NCBI GenBank assembly: GCA_964584325.1
Contig: CAZOZP010000011.1
Coordinates: 1-61,703 of the forward strand
From: CAZOZP01 sp964584325
GTDB taxonomy: Bacteria; Bacteroidota; Ignavibacteria; Ignavibacteriales; Melioribacteraceae
Reading direction: 5' to 3'
DNA: 61,703 nt
A program made the translations under genes and the position numbers. Of this stretch, positions 19,701 through 27,329 are shown piece after piece. Every line of letters begins with the position of its first letter. Position 1 is the stretch's first letter. Below the pieces are notes generated by a model. It ran no database searches. It saw only the letters and a program-made list of their open reading frames with translations, and had not been told where the DNA came from.

Positions 19701-19822
19701 TCTTTTACCAAGTTACTGAAGAGACCGTCTTCGTTTGTGTACTCTTTCACTTGAAAAGTCTGAGAAAAATTCAAACTTATAAGGCAAAGAAGAAATAAGA
19801 AGATTTTTTGAAGAAATCGCAT
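16739..19822 (-). CDS. Beta-propeller sensor histidine kinase, copy 2
   Basis: A 1,027-residue paralogue of its downstream neighbour with the same order: signal peptide (1-20, ending NFS), Reg_prop repeats (EYTNEDGLFSNLVKDIGIDN), Y_Y_Y domain (FKVRAKKLGYLWSE), TM at about 731-750, signalling helix, HisKA with H813 (AAHDLKNPL), HATPase (NLISNAIKYS, STGLGLYIVK). The catalytic half is nearly identical to copy 1 while the sensor half has diverged, so this is a tandem duplication with sensor divergence. The helix between ERT and KAN is 14 residues (two heptads) longer than in copy 1. First gene of the pair; the 203-base gap to dapF holds the promoter(s) of both directions. Confidence 0.93.
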   Translation of the reverse strand: MRFLQKIFLFLLCLISLNFSQTFQVKEYTNEDGLFSNLVKDIGIDNNHFVWAATDGGLLKFDGKQFNGLSLNYIKSLSFTDNKLMFVYDMGICSMNPNDREFKYDIIIKGNNELTDSMVFFPRSFFTDSKNRFWIGDYTRISRLEGKKLKTYKTPYFSGTYDRSVFFHEDKNGNVIAISHDTYLFKYDEKADTFSVLNTNTNKVVYTSGVQVKNDYFILGTSGGVYRLYYNEDYTQFRLQLMSENLNVSWIEPYINGLYIVSTFNAGLFIYDDESGIFTPIAPELAGISINKVKYDSFRDLIWVGTNSGLFLLKKYMFDGFLISSNFNDMTSDYISFISDVGNSNIAFTNQDEIISLQKNQAKIFYKATMGGDIASFTSHNGIYYIALLNGNILKMDSTGKILQTNNVTNKVRIGRLNYDPLTGNLWGSLDLAPHIFRLDPEGNIKWYDMKSAGITNVQCVKRLSDGNLYLLGIGRNSFFLKMDSKTDTWIDIGKKLVPELYFTASDLTSDDKGNIYIASDIAAFKVDKDYNSIVKISVFDDEEIKNIKAVAIDKSGRIWLGTEKGLYCLYENDFAFFSKSDGLSHPAITYQGIVIDDADNINLATARGISFAEAKDIKLLKTISPSLEFEATDKNNNILPEGSSFVNGTKIKIKYTSLQYPVEKVTYQIMLEGFDKNWNLYYETNEIVYPNLNSGKYTFKVRAKKLGYLWSEFSEVTFEIYNPWYATTTMILVYLGVFAFVVFFGSRKINDYRTRLLIERKAELENIVEERTLQLKKEKQITEELLFETEKKSQELQKANDIKGQLLSIAAHDLKNPLQTILGYEFLVREEFDMQGEELEMVNTIFKTAKRMLNIISELLESAAVKSSSIDLNFTNADIAHVVNETVAHNAARAKQKGQSLSLYVEENLVSKIDTFWIKEAIENLISNAIKYSPKEKSIDVSVYREDGFNCIKVKDYGPGLTEEDKSRLFSKFQRLSARPTGGESSTGLGLYIVKDIIEKHSGKIEVESIFGEGAAFIVKIPANQI

Positions 19823-19991
19823 TATATAAACTATTTTTTATTTGATTATCGGTAAAAAGAAAAATTTTTACAGTTAAATGCAAAAGATTTATTATTAAGT
19901 AAATTTGCTACTCAAAATCTAAAAAATATCATCAAAAAGCAAAGTAAAAGTTTAATTAACAAAGCCCGTGAATAATAATAATTTTCATTGC

Positions 19992-20018
19992 TTTGAATCG
20001 TCTATTAGTTTAAATTTG
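19992..20018 (+). promoter_or_regulatory. Bacteroidota-type sigma-A promoter of dapF
   Basis: TTTG at 19992-19995 and TAAATTTG at 20011-20018 match the known Bacteroidota -33 (TTTG) and -7 (TAnnTTTG) elements, with 15 bases between. The ATG of dapF begins only 8 bases after the -7 element, so the message would be leaderless or nearly so; no Shine-Dalgarno is present (cagaatt), which agrees. Confidence 0.65.
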
Positions 20019-20025
20019 CAGAATT

Positions 20026-20865
20026 ATGAAAAATATTCTGTTCCATAAATACACAGGCGCCGGAAACGACTTCATTCTGATAGATTTTGAAGAGAATTCG
20101 GACTTTGAACCTGAAGCAGAACAGATAAGAAAGATGTGTTGCAGATTTTTCGGGATAGGAGCTGACGGAGTTCTTTTATATAATGATAATAAGGCAAATC
20201 GGATATCTGTTAAATATTATAATGCAGACGGTTTACCGGGTACATTCTGCGGGAACGGATCACGTTGCATCCTTTCATATTTTTGTTATAAGAATAAGGA
20301 AACTGATTCCCCAATCAGTTTCAGTTTTTGGGAAAAATCTTATTCAGGGTGGTGCAATGGCAGAAATTCGTTCAGCGTAAATCTTAATATACCTGAAATA
20401 TCCGGACTTAACCTAAAGATTGATACTTCCTTCGGGGAAGTTAAATATGATTTTATAAATACAGGTTCTCCTCATATTGTGGTTTATGAAGAAAGCCTAA
20501 TTAATCCGGTGAATGTTCAGGGTAACGGCTTTGAAGCTTTTGCTTTGGAATTAAGACATCATTCATTTTTTGCACCCGGAGGAGTGAATGTAAATCTGGT
20601 TGCAAAATCCGGAATGGATTTAAAGATCAGAACATTTGAAAGAGGTGTTGAAAGAGAAACATTGGCTTGCGGATCAGGTACGGCTGCAGCTGCTGTATCA
20701 GCCGGATTGAAAGGAATTGCAGACAGTCCGGTGGTTTTTGAACCTAAAAGCGGTTCTTTATTAACAGTTGAATTTAATAATGAAAGCGGAATAATAAATA
20801 ATCTTTGTTTAACCGGAGAAGCAAATAGAGTTTTTTCGGGGACATACTATAATACTAATCTGTAG
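20026..20865 (+). CDS. dapF: Diaminopimelate epimerase
   Basis: A 279-residue cytoplasmic enzyme that interconverts LL- and meso-diaminopimelate in lysine and peptidoglycan synthesis. The two catalytic cysteines are both present: C75 in FCGNGSRC and C215 in LACGSGTAAA. The N-terminus HKYTGAGNDFILID and NADG are family signatures; length is normal. It follows a Bacteroidota-type promoter with almost no leader and heads a plus-strand run; the next small gene starts 5 bases after the stop. Confidence 0.97.
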   Translation: MKNILFHKYTGAGNDFILIDFEENSDFEPEAEQIRKMCCRFFGIGADGVLLYNDNKANRISVKYYNADGLPGTFCGNGSRCILSYFCYKNKETDSPISFSFWEKSYSGWCNGRNSFSVNLNIPEISGLNLKIDTSFGEVKYDFINTGSPHIVVYEESLINPVNVQGNGFEAFALELRHHSFFAPGGVNVNLVAKSGMDLKIRTFERGVERETLACGSGTAAAAVSAGLKGIADSPVVFEPKSGSLLTVEFNNESGIINNLCLTGEANRVFSGTYYNTNL

Positions 20866-20870
20866 AGGAA

Positions 20871-21173
20871 ATGATGAAAAAAGTTATATTCTCGATTAAA
20901 TACGAGATACTTGCTGAGAAAAAAGATGAATATTTGACAGTGGTTAAGGAGTTAAAACAATTAATATCTTCCCCCGGACTAGAATCCTACACGGTGTTTG
21001 AGCATAAAAGCAAAAAGAACCTCTTTGAAGAAGTTTATGTTTTTGAAAGTGAAGAATCCTACGAAAACTTTGACGACAATCCATCCGAAAGAGTAGAAAA
21101 ACTGGTGAATAAGCTTACTGATATGGTTATTCCACAGACTACAGTTTATTCAACATTGTTCGAAGTACTCTGA
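20871..21173 (+). CDS. Small protein with ABM-like (ferredoxin-fold) pattern
   Basis: A 100-residue protein starting at ATG ATG after gaggaa. The pattern of an N-terminal strand (VIFSIKYEIL), a long helix (KKDEYLTVVKELKQLI), a strand (SYTVFEHKSK) and EEVYVFESEESYENFDD resembles the dimeric alpha/beta barrel of antibiotic-biosynthesis monooxygenase-like proteins, which are often of unknown function. This is a fold-level guess; no catalytic residues can be named. It lies 5 bases after dapF and 25 bases before the PHP gene. Confidence 0.7.
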   Translation: MMKKVIFSIKYEILAEKKDEYLTVVKELKQLISSPGLESYTVFEHKSKKNLFEEVYVFESEESYENFDDNPSERVEKLVNKLTDMVIPQTTVYSTLFEVL

Positions 21174-21198
21174 GGATTTTGTTCCTACTGATATTGTT

Positions 21199-22248
21199 AT
21201 GCAAGAATATATTGGGGCAATACATATTCATTCAAAGTATTCTGACGGATCAGGCCGTATTGAAGAAATTATGGCAGCAGCAAATGAATCAATGCTTGAT
21301 TTTGTGATTCTTACAGACCACAACACCTTGAGGGCAAAAGATGAGGGACAAGAAAAATGGCACAACAAGACATTTCTACTTGTAGGATGTGAAATAAACG
21401 ACAAACACAATCTTAATCATTATTTAGCGCTTGGTATAAACAAGGCTCTTTCTACAAGGCAAGAAGCAGTAAGCTATGTGAAGAAAGTAAAGGATGATGG
21501 CGGTATTGGTTTTATTGCTCATCCGCACGAAAAGAGAAATCTGATGCCTGAGCATCCGCCATATCCCTGGACTGCGTGGGATTCTCAGGATTTCACAGGA
21601 ATTGAGATTTGGAATCATATGTCAGAATGGATGGAAGGTCTTACTGAAGAAAATAAATACAATCATTTTGTTCATCCGCTTAAATCAATTTCATCACCTC
21701 CGGAAGAAACACTTAATGTATGGGATGATCTTAACATTTCCAGAAAAGTTACCGCTATAGGCGGTATTGATGCGCATGCCCATAAAGTTAACTTAATGGG
21801 TTTTATTGAAATTGAAGTTTTTCCTTACAAGGTGTTGTTTAAATCAATAAGAACTCATATCTTAACAGATAAAAAATTTAATTTTTCTGACGGTATTGAA
21901 GCATCTGCTGAAACAAAAAACATAATTCTTGAATGCCTAAAGGAAGGCCGTAGTTTTGTGGCCAACGATTACATTGCAGAATCTAAGGGTTTTCGCTTTT
22001 TCTGTAAAAGCGGAAATAAAAGATATAATTGCGGAGATACGGTAAAACTTGGCAGTAATTGTTTATTAAAGGTAATTCTTCCAAAAACAGACGGTAGAAT
22101 AGTTCTTGTAAGAAACGGAAAAAGAATAGACGAAACAGAAAACATTGAAGCAGATTTTATAATCAAATCTGAAGGAATATACAGAGTAGAAGTTTTTAAA
22201 AATAAAAAAGCTTGGATTTTTTCAAACCATATTAGAATTGTTAATTGA
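21199..22248 (+). CDS. PHP-domain phosphoesterase
   Basis: A 349-residue protein. Metal-binding PHP motifs are complete: H9-x-H11 in AIHIHSKYSDGSG, D40-H41 in ILTDHNTL, E65 in GCEIND, H-x-H in IAHPHEKRN, and D-x-H in GGIDAHAHK. Such stand-alone PHP enzymes hydrolyse phosphoesters (for example nucleoside bisphosphates, as TrpH does), but the substrate cannot be told here. The C-terminal 100 residues form a beta-rich domain. It is a single cytoplasmic protein in the plus-strand run. Confidence 0.88.
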   Translation: MQEYIGAIHIHSKYSDGSGRIEEIMAAANESMLDFVILTDHNTLRAKDEGQEKWHNKTFLLVGCEINDKHNLNHYLALGINKALSTRQEAVSYVKKVKDDGGIGFIAHPHEKRNLMPEHPPYPWTAWDSQDFTGIEIWNHMSEWMEGLTEENKYNHFVHPLKSISSPPEETLNVWDDLNISRKVTAIGGIDAHAHKVNLMGFIEIEVFPYKVLFKSIRTHILTDKKFNFSDGIEASAETKNIILECLKEGRSFVANDYIAESKGFRFFCKSGNKRYNCGDTVKLGSNCLLKVILPKTDGRIVLVRNGKRIDETENIEADFIIKSEGIYRVEVFKNKKAWIFSNHIRIVN

Positions 22249-22265
22249 TTAAAACAGGAGTTTAT

Positions 22266-22964
22266 GTGTTAACACAACAGAAAAAAATAACGAAGAAACA
22301 GATTAAAGAAGACAAATTAGTTACTTTTATTTTTAAAGCCCGCACACAGCTCGAAAAAAACAAAAATGCTATGTTGTTTGGAGTAGGAATAATTGCAGTT
22401 TTAGTTTTTGGCATTGTTTATTTCATAAATCAGGCCAAAGAGAATAATGAAACAGCCGGCCAGATGCTCGCTAAAGTGATGCCCTTGTATGATGCCGAAC
22501 AATACCGTAATGCAATTGACGGATCCGATGCCGCAAAAATTAAAGGTCTTCAGTACATAGTTGATAATTACGGAAGCAGCGATAACGGAGAAACAGCAAA
22601 AATCTATCTGGCAAATTCCTATTATATTTTAAGTGATTTTGAAAAAGCCAAGGAATATTATAAAAGCTATTCCGGTTCAATAGATTTGTTTAAAGCAACT
22701 GCCTCTGCAGGATATGCCTCTTGTCTGGAAGTTGAGAATAAGATAGAGGAAGCTGCTGATTACTATGTTGATGCAGCAGAATTTGATTCTTCAAACCCTC
22801 TTAATGCTGATTATATGCTTAATGCAGCAATAAATTATCTCGAAACCGGTAATAACAACAAAGCCGAAGAACTGTTAAAGAGTATTAAGAAGGATTACAG
22901 AATGTCTGTAGCTGCCAGGCAGGTAGATAGATATCTTGCAGTTATTAAGTCTGAAAAAAACTAA
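22266..22964 (+). CDS. Membrane-anchored TPR protein (YfgM-like topology)
   Basis: A 232-residue protein with a basic N-terminus, one TM helix (about 36-54) and a TPR domain outside it (about 85-230; YLANSYYILSDFEKAKEYY, NYLETGNNNKAEELL). The topology is that of YfgM/UPF0070-like proteins, which associate with the secretion or folding machinery; this is only a topological analogy. GTG 22266 is preferred because aggag lies 5 bases before it; an in-frame TTG at 22245 overlaps the preceding gene and has no Shine-Dalgarno. Confidence 0.82.
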   Translation: MLTQQKKITKKQIKEDKLVTFIFKARTQLEKNKNAMLFGVGIIAVLVFGIVYFINQAKENNETAGQMLAKVMPLYDAEQYRNAIDGSDAAKIKGLQYIVDNYGSSDNGETAKIYLANSYYILSDFEKAKEYYKSYSGSIDLFKATASAGYASCLEVENKIEEAADYYVDAAEFDSSNPLNADYMLNAAINYLETGNNNKAEELLKSIKKDYRMSVAARQVDRYLAVIKSEKN

Positions 22965-22990
22965 AAATATAAAGACAAATTGGGAGAAGT

Positions 22991-23557
22991 ATGGCTGATA
23001 CAAGTGATTTCAGGAACGGACTAATTATTAGATTTAAAGACGGATTATATAATATGGTAGATTTTCAGCATGTAAAACCCGGAAAGGGCGGAGCGTTTGT
23101 TCGAACAACGCTGAAAAATCTTAAAACAGGCAGAGTATTGGAAAATACTTTCAGATCAGGTGAAAGTGTAGATATTGTTCGTGTTGAAAGAAGAAAGTAC
23201 CAGTATCTTTATAAAGAACCCGGTAGTCTGGTTGTTATGGACAATGAAACATATGAGCAGATAAATGTTGAAGAAACTCTTTTTGGGGATGGCGTTGATT
23301 TACTGAAAGAAGGAGATGAAGTGGAAATTCTTCTTGATGACACAGAACAGATTGTTTCTGTTGATATTCCGATTTTTGTTCAGTTAAAAGTTGTTGAAAC
23401 CGAACCCGGTTTCAGAGGAGATACAGCAACTAATACATTCAAACCTGCAAAACTTGAAACAGGTGCTACAGTTCAGGTACCTCTTTTTGTTAACGAAGGG
23501 GATTTGCTGAAAGTAGATACCAGAACCCGTGCCTATGTTGAAAGAGTTAAACAATAA
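22991..23557 (+). CDS. efp: Elongation factor P
   Basis: A 188-residue three-domain beta protein of normal EF-P length that relieves ribosome stalling at polyproline. The modified loop reads HVKPGKGGAFVR with Lys at position 32, so it is a lysine-type EF-P rather than the arginine (EarP) type; the modification enzyme is not in the window. The KOW-like start, the central domain and the C-terminal GDLLKVDTRTRAYVERV signature are all present. It lies 3 bases before accB. Confidence 0.97.
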   Translation: MADTSDFRNGLIIRFKDGLYNMVDFQHVKPGKGGAFVRTTLKNLKTGRVLENTFRSGESVDIVRVERRKYQYLYKEPGSLVVMDNETYEQINVEETLFGDGVDLLKEGDEVEILLDDTEQIVSVDIPIFVQLKVVETEPGFRGDTATNTFKPAKLETGATVQVPLFVNEGDLLKVDTRTRAYVERVKQ

Positions 23558-23560
23558 GGA

Positions 23561-24019
23561 ATGGCTATGGATTTTAATCTTATAAAAAGGATGGTAAAAC
23601 TCGTTGAAGAAAGCAATATTAACGAGCTTTCAGTAGAAGAAACTGAAACAAAAATTAAAATAATTAAGAATCAAAATTTTGTGAATCAGTATCCTCAACC
23701 GCAGATTCAGCAGCTCCACAAAGAAGTAGTTGCCCTCATCCCTTCAGCAAACGAACCCGAAGATACACCTTCCCGGAATCTGTTTGAGATTAAATCCCCG
23801 ATTGTAGGAACATTTTACAGATCTCCTTCACCTGATGCAGCCCCGTTTGTTAAAGAAGGCGATACAATAAAAGCCGGAACTCATCTCTGTATTATTGAAG
23901 CAATGAAACTAATGAATGAGATAGAATCGGAAGTAGAAGGTAAAATAGTAAAGATTATGCTTGAAAACGGAGCACCGGTAGAATATAACCAGGTTCTGTT
24001 TTTAATAGAAAAATTTTAA
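23561..24019 (+). CDS. accB: Biotin carboxyl carrier protein of acetyl-CoA carboxylase
   Basis: A 152-residue protein: an N-terminal helix (IKRMVKLVEESNINEL), a variable linker, and a C-terminal biotinyl domain with the EAMKLMNEIE motif; K116 receives biotin. The thumb segment SPMVGTFY-type is present as SPIVGTFYRSPSPDAAPFV, identifying acetyl-CoA carboxylase BCCP. Two candidate starts exist (23561 and 23567). accC follows after 15 bases; the two form the carboxylase half of fatty-acid initiation. Confidence 0.96.
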   Translation: MAMDFNLIKRMVKLVEESNINELSVEETETKIKIIKNQNFVNQYPQPQIQQLHKEVVALIPSANEPEDTPSRNLFEIKSPIVGTFYRSPSPDAAPFVKEGDTIKAGTHLCIIEAMKLMNEIESEVEGKIVKIMLENGAPVEYNQVLFLIEKF

Positions 24020-24034
24020 TCGGGCAGGAAAACT

Positions 24035-25369
24035 TTGTTCAAGAAAATTCTTATAGCTAATCGCGGAGAAATAGCTCTCAGGATAATCAGAACTTGCCGT
24101 GAACTGGGAATAAAAACAGTGGCGGTTTACTCTGAAGCAGATAAAGACTGCCTTCACACCTTTTTTGCTGACGAAGCAGTTTGCATCGGTCCGGCTCAAT
24201 CAAAAAACTCATATTTAAAAATACCCAATATTATCTCTGCAGCAGAAATCACAGGAGCAGAAGCTATTCATCCCGGTTACGGATTCCTTTCAGAAAATGC
24301 TGAGTTTTCTGAAATCTGCAAAGCTTGTAAAATTAAGTTTATAGGACCTTCCGGAGAAATGATTCGTAAGATGGGAGATAAGGCATATGCAAAAACAACC
24401 ATGAAGAGTAATGGTGTACCTGTTGTTCCGGGCAGCGAAGGTGCAGTTAGTTCGATGGGAGATGCAAAAAAAATTGCTGCAGAAACTGGTTATCCGGTTA
24501 TCTTAAAAGCTTCTGCTGGCGGCGGAGGTAAAGGGATGAGAATCGTAAGGTCTGAGTCGGAACTTGAGAATGCCTATCGCAATGCTTCTGCGGAGGCCGG
24601 TGCTTCTTTTGGTAATGCCGAGCTTTATCTTGAGAAGTTTATCGAAAATCCGCGACATGTGGAAATTCAAGTTATGGGAGACAGGTTCGGAAATATATAT
24701 GATTACGGTGAAAGAGATTGCTCAGTTCAAAGACGCCACCAGAAACTTATTGAAGAAACTCCATCTGCGTTTATAACTGATGAAGTAAGACGGATGATGA
24801 AAGAAGCTGCAGTAAAAGGTGCCGCTTCCGTAAACTATGAAGGAGCCGGTACGATCGAATTCATTGTTGATAAGAATATGAATTTCTATTTTATCGAAAT
24901 GAATACCAGAATTCAGGTTGAGCATCCGGTTACAGAAACTGTTACAAGAACAGATTTAATTAAAGAACAAATATTGGCAGCAGCCGGCGAAAAAATAAAT
25001 ATTCCGGATGGTAATCCTCAAGGTCATGCTATTGAATTCAGGATTAATGCTGAAGACCCTGAAAATGGCTTCAGACCTTCACCCGGGAAAATTGAATCAC
25101 TTCACATTCCCGGCGGGTTCGGTATTAGAGTAGATTCGCATATTTTTAATGATTATGTAATTCCTCCTTATTATGATTCGCTTATCGCCAAACTAATTGT
25201 CTGGGGTGAAAACCGAAACGAAGCCATTAAACGTGCCATTAGAGCATTAGATGAGTTTACCGTGCTGGGAGTAAAAACAACAATCCCCTTTCACAAAAAA
25301 GTATTAGAAAACAAAGATTTTATTAACAACAATTATGATACATCATTTATTGATAAAAATTTTCTTTAA
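24035..25369 (+). CDS. accC: Biotin carboxylase subunit of acetyl-CoA carboxylase
   Basis: A 444-residue ATP-grasp enzyme that carboxylates biotin on AccB. It begins FKKILIANRGEIALRIIRTC, has the ATP-binding glycine loop KASAGGGGKGMRI, the EMNTRIQVEHPVTE catalytic segment and the C-terminal GRDR/EAI-type domain (NRNEAIKRAIRALDEF). The start codon is TTG, preceded by gcaggaaaact. Length matches the free-standing subunit, not a pyruvate or propionyl carboxylase fusion. Confidence 0.97.
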   Translation: MFKKILIANRGEIALRIIRTCRELGIKTVAVYSEADKDCLHTFFADEAVCIGPAQSKNSYLKIPNIISAAEITGAEAIHPGYGFLSENAEFSEICKACKIKFIGPSGEMIRKMGDKAYAKTTMKSNGVPVVPGSEGAVSSMGDAKKIAAETGYPVILKASAGGGGKGMRIVRSESELENAYRNASAEAGASFGNAELYLEKFIENPRHVEIQVMGDRFGNIYDYGERDCSVQRRHQKLIEETPSAFITDEVRRMMKEAAVKGAASVNYEGAGTIEFIVDKNMNFYFIEMNTRIQVEHPVTETVTRTDLIKEQILAAAGEKINIPDGNPQGHAIEFRINAEDPENGFRPSPGKIESLHIPGGFGIRVDSHIFNDYVIPPYYDSLIAKLIVWGENRNEAIKRAIRALDEFTVLGVKTTIPFHKKVLENKDFINNNYDTSFIDKNFL

Positions 25370-25384
25370 CCTTTGAGGTGAATA

Positions 25385-25765
25385 ATGAACGTACCAACAG
25401 AATTAAAATTTTCAAAAGAGCATGAATGGCTCAGAATTGAAGGGAATACCGGAATAATCGGAATTACTGATTTTGCACAGGGTGAGCTTGGCGATATAGT
25501 TTATGTTGATATTGATTCCGGACTTACAGAAATCAGCAAAGATGATTCTTTCGGAACAATTGAAGCAGTTAAAACAGTAAGCGATCTTTATGCTCCGGTA
25601 AACGGAAAAGTTATTGAAATCAATACAGCTCTTAATGACGAGCCTCAACTTGTAAATTCAGATCCTTATGGTGCCGGTTGGATTATCAAAATAGAAATTA
25701 CTGATATTTCTGAAGTTGATTCCTTGCTTAATGCCGGTGATTATAAAAATCTTATAGGCGGATAG
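25385..25765 (+). CDS. gcvH: Glycine cleavage system H protein
   Basis: A 126-residue lipoyl carrier. K63 in EAVKTVSDLYAP is the lipoylation site, FSKEHEWLRIEG is the N-terminal signature, and DPYGAGWIIKI the C-terminal one. It shuttles the aminomethyl group of glycine between P, T and L proteins, none of which is in the window; in some bacteria GcvH also acts as a lipoyl relay. Start ATG 25385 follows tgaggtg. Confidence 0.96.
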   Translation: MNVPTELKFSKEHEWLRIEGNTGIIGITDFAQGELGDIVYVDIDSGLTEISKDDSFGTIEAVKTVSDLYAPVNGKVIEINTALNDEPQLVNSDPYGAGWIIKIEITDISEVDSLLNAGDYKNLIGG

Positions 25766-25783
25766 GGGACTGACGAAAAATTT

Positions 25784-27328
25784 ATGGAACATTTACAAAC
25801 AATTCTAATTATTGATTTCGGTTCTCAATATACACAGCTAATAGGCCGAAGAATCAGAGAAAGCAAGGTTTATTCCGAAATACATCCTCATACAATCAGT
25901 TTGGAAAAAATCAGGGAAATTAATCCTGCAGGAATAATTCTTTCCGGCGGGCCTATGAGCGTTTACGACAATGATGCACCACAGCTTAACAACGAAATAT
26001 TTGAACTTGGAATTCCCGTTATGGGAATATGCTACGGACTTCATCTTATCGCAAAGGGATTTAGCGGTAAAGTTGAACCTGCCGAACACAGAGAGTACGG
26101 AAAGGCAAAACTTAAATTCTCTGACGATAAAAGTATTCTTTTTGAAGGAGTCAATGATTTATCAGTTGTATGGATGAGTCACGGAGACCTCATTACACAC
26201 CTTCCGTCTAACTTCAAAATTACTGCTTTTTCTGATAACTCACCTGTTTGCGCATTTTCTGATGAAACCAGGAAGATATTCGGAGTGCAGTTTCACCCTG
26301 AAGTTGTGCATACAACAGAAGGGAAAAAAGTAATTGATAATTTTCTATTCTCTGCTTGTAAGTGCAGACCTGTCTGGACACCGGAAAATTTCATTGCGGG
26401 AATGACTGAAGAAATTAAAAAAAGAACCGGAAATAAAACTGTTCTATGTGCCCTGAGCGGGGGAGTAGATTCTTCGGTAGCTGCTGTTTTATTACACAAG
26501 GCTATTGGTGAAAGACTGGTTTGTTTGCACGTTGATACCGGTTTGATGAGAAAAGATGAGAGCCGGGACATTGTTAAAATGTTCAAAGACAATTTTAATA
26601 TAGAATTAATTCATATTGATGCATCAGATGAGTTTATCAAAAGACTTTCAGGTGTAACAGACCCGGAGAAAAAGCGTAAAATAATCGGAAATCTGTTCAT
26701 TGAAATCTTTGAAAAGGAAGCCTCGGCATACAATGATGCAGAATTTCTTGTTCAGGGAACCCTTTATCCTGATGTAATTGAATCAGTTTCAGTTAAAGGG
26801 GCTTCTGTGACAATAAAAACACATCATAATGTTGGCGGCTTGCCTGAAAGAATGAACCTGAAATTAATTGAGCCGTTCAGAGAATTGTTCAAGGATGAAG
26901 TGAGAGCTATTGGAAGAGAATTAGGATTACCTGAAGAATTTATAAGGAGACATCCGTTCCCCGGTCCGGGACTTGCAGTGAGAATACTTGGTGATATAAC
27001 CAAAGAGAAACTAGAGATTCTTAGAGAAGCCGACAACATATATATTCAGGAGCTTTTATCTCAGAATGTTTATGATGAGATATGGCAGGCATTTGCAGTA
27101 TTGCTTCCGGTTAAGACTGTAGGTGTGATGGGAGATTCACGAACATATGAGAATGTTATTGCAATAAGAGCTGTGACCTCTACAGACGGTATGACGGCTG
27201 ACTGGTACAGATTTGATTGGAATGTTCTCGAAGTTATTTCTAATAAGATAATAAGGAATGTAAGGGGGGTAAACAGAGTAGTATATGATATAAGCTCAAA
27301 ACCACCATCAACAATTGAATGGGAATAA
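25784..27328 (+). CDS. guaA: GMP synthase (glutamine-hydrolysing)
   Basis: A 514-residue enzyme converting XMP to GMP. The class I amidotransferase domain has nucleophile C83 (GICYGLH) with H171 and E173 (QFHPEV); the ATP-pyrophosphatase domain has the P-loop LSGGVDSSVAA from 225; the dimerisation domain ends in SKPPSTIEWE, the usual C-terminus. The length is standard. A TPR gene begins 1 base after its stop. Confidence 0.98.
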   Translation: MEHLQTILIIDFGSQYTQLIGRRIRESKVYSEIHPHTISLEKIREINPAGIILSGGPMSVYDNDAPQLNNEIFELGIPVMGICYGLHLIAKGFSGKVEPAEHREYGKAKLKFSDDKSILFEGVNDLSVVWMSHGDLITHLPSNFKITAFSDNSPVCAFSDETRKIFGVQFHPEVVHTTEGKKVIDNFLFSACKCRPVWTPENFIAGMTEEIKKRTGNKTVLCALSGGVDSSVAAVLLHKAIGERLVCLHVDTGLMRKDESRDIVKMFKDNFNIELIHIDASDEFIKRLSGVTDPEKKRKIIGNLFIEIFEKEASAYNDAEFLVQGTLYPDVIESVSVKGASVTIKTHHNVGGLPERMNLKLIEPFRELFKDEVRAIGRELGLPEEFIRRHPFPGPGLAVRILGDITKEKLEILREADNIYIQELLSQNVYDEIWQAFAVLLPVKTVGVMGDSRTYENVIAIRAVTSTDGMTADWYRFDWNVLEVISNKIIRNVRGVNRVVYDISSKPPSTIEWE

Positions 27329-27329
27329 A

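Noticed and set aside
13654..19822. Hybrid two-component systems (HTCS) controlling polysaccharide loci
   Set aside because: Both proteins end after the HATPase domain; no receiver and no AraC-type domain, and no SusC/SusD genes are nearby.
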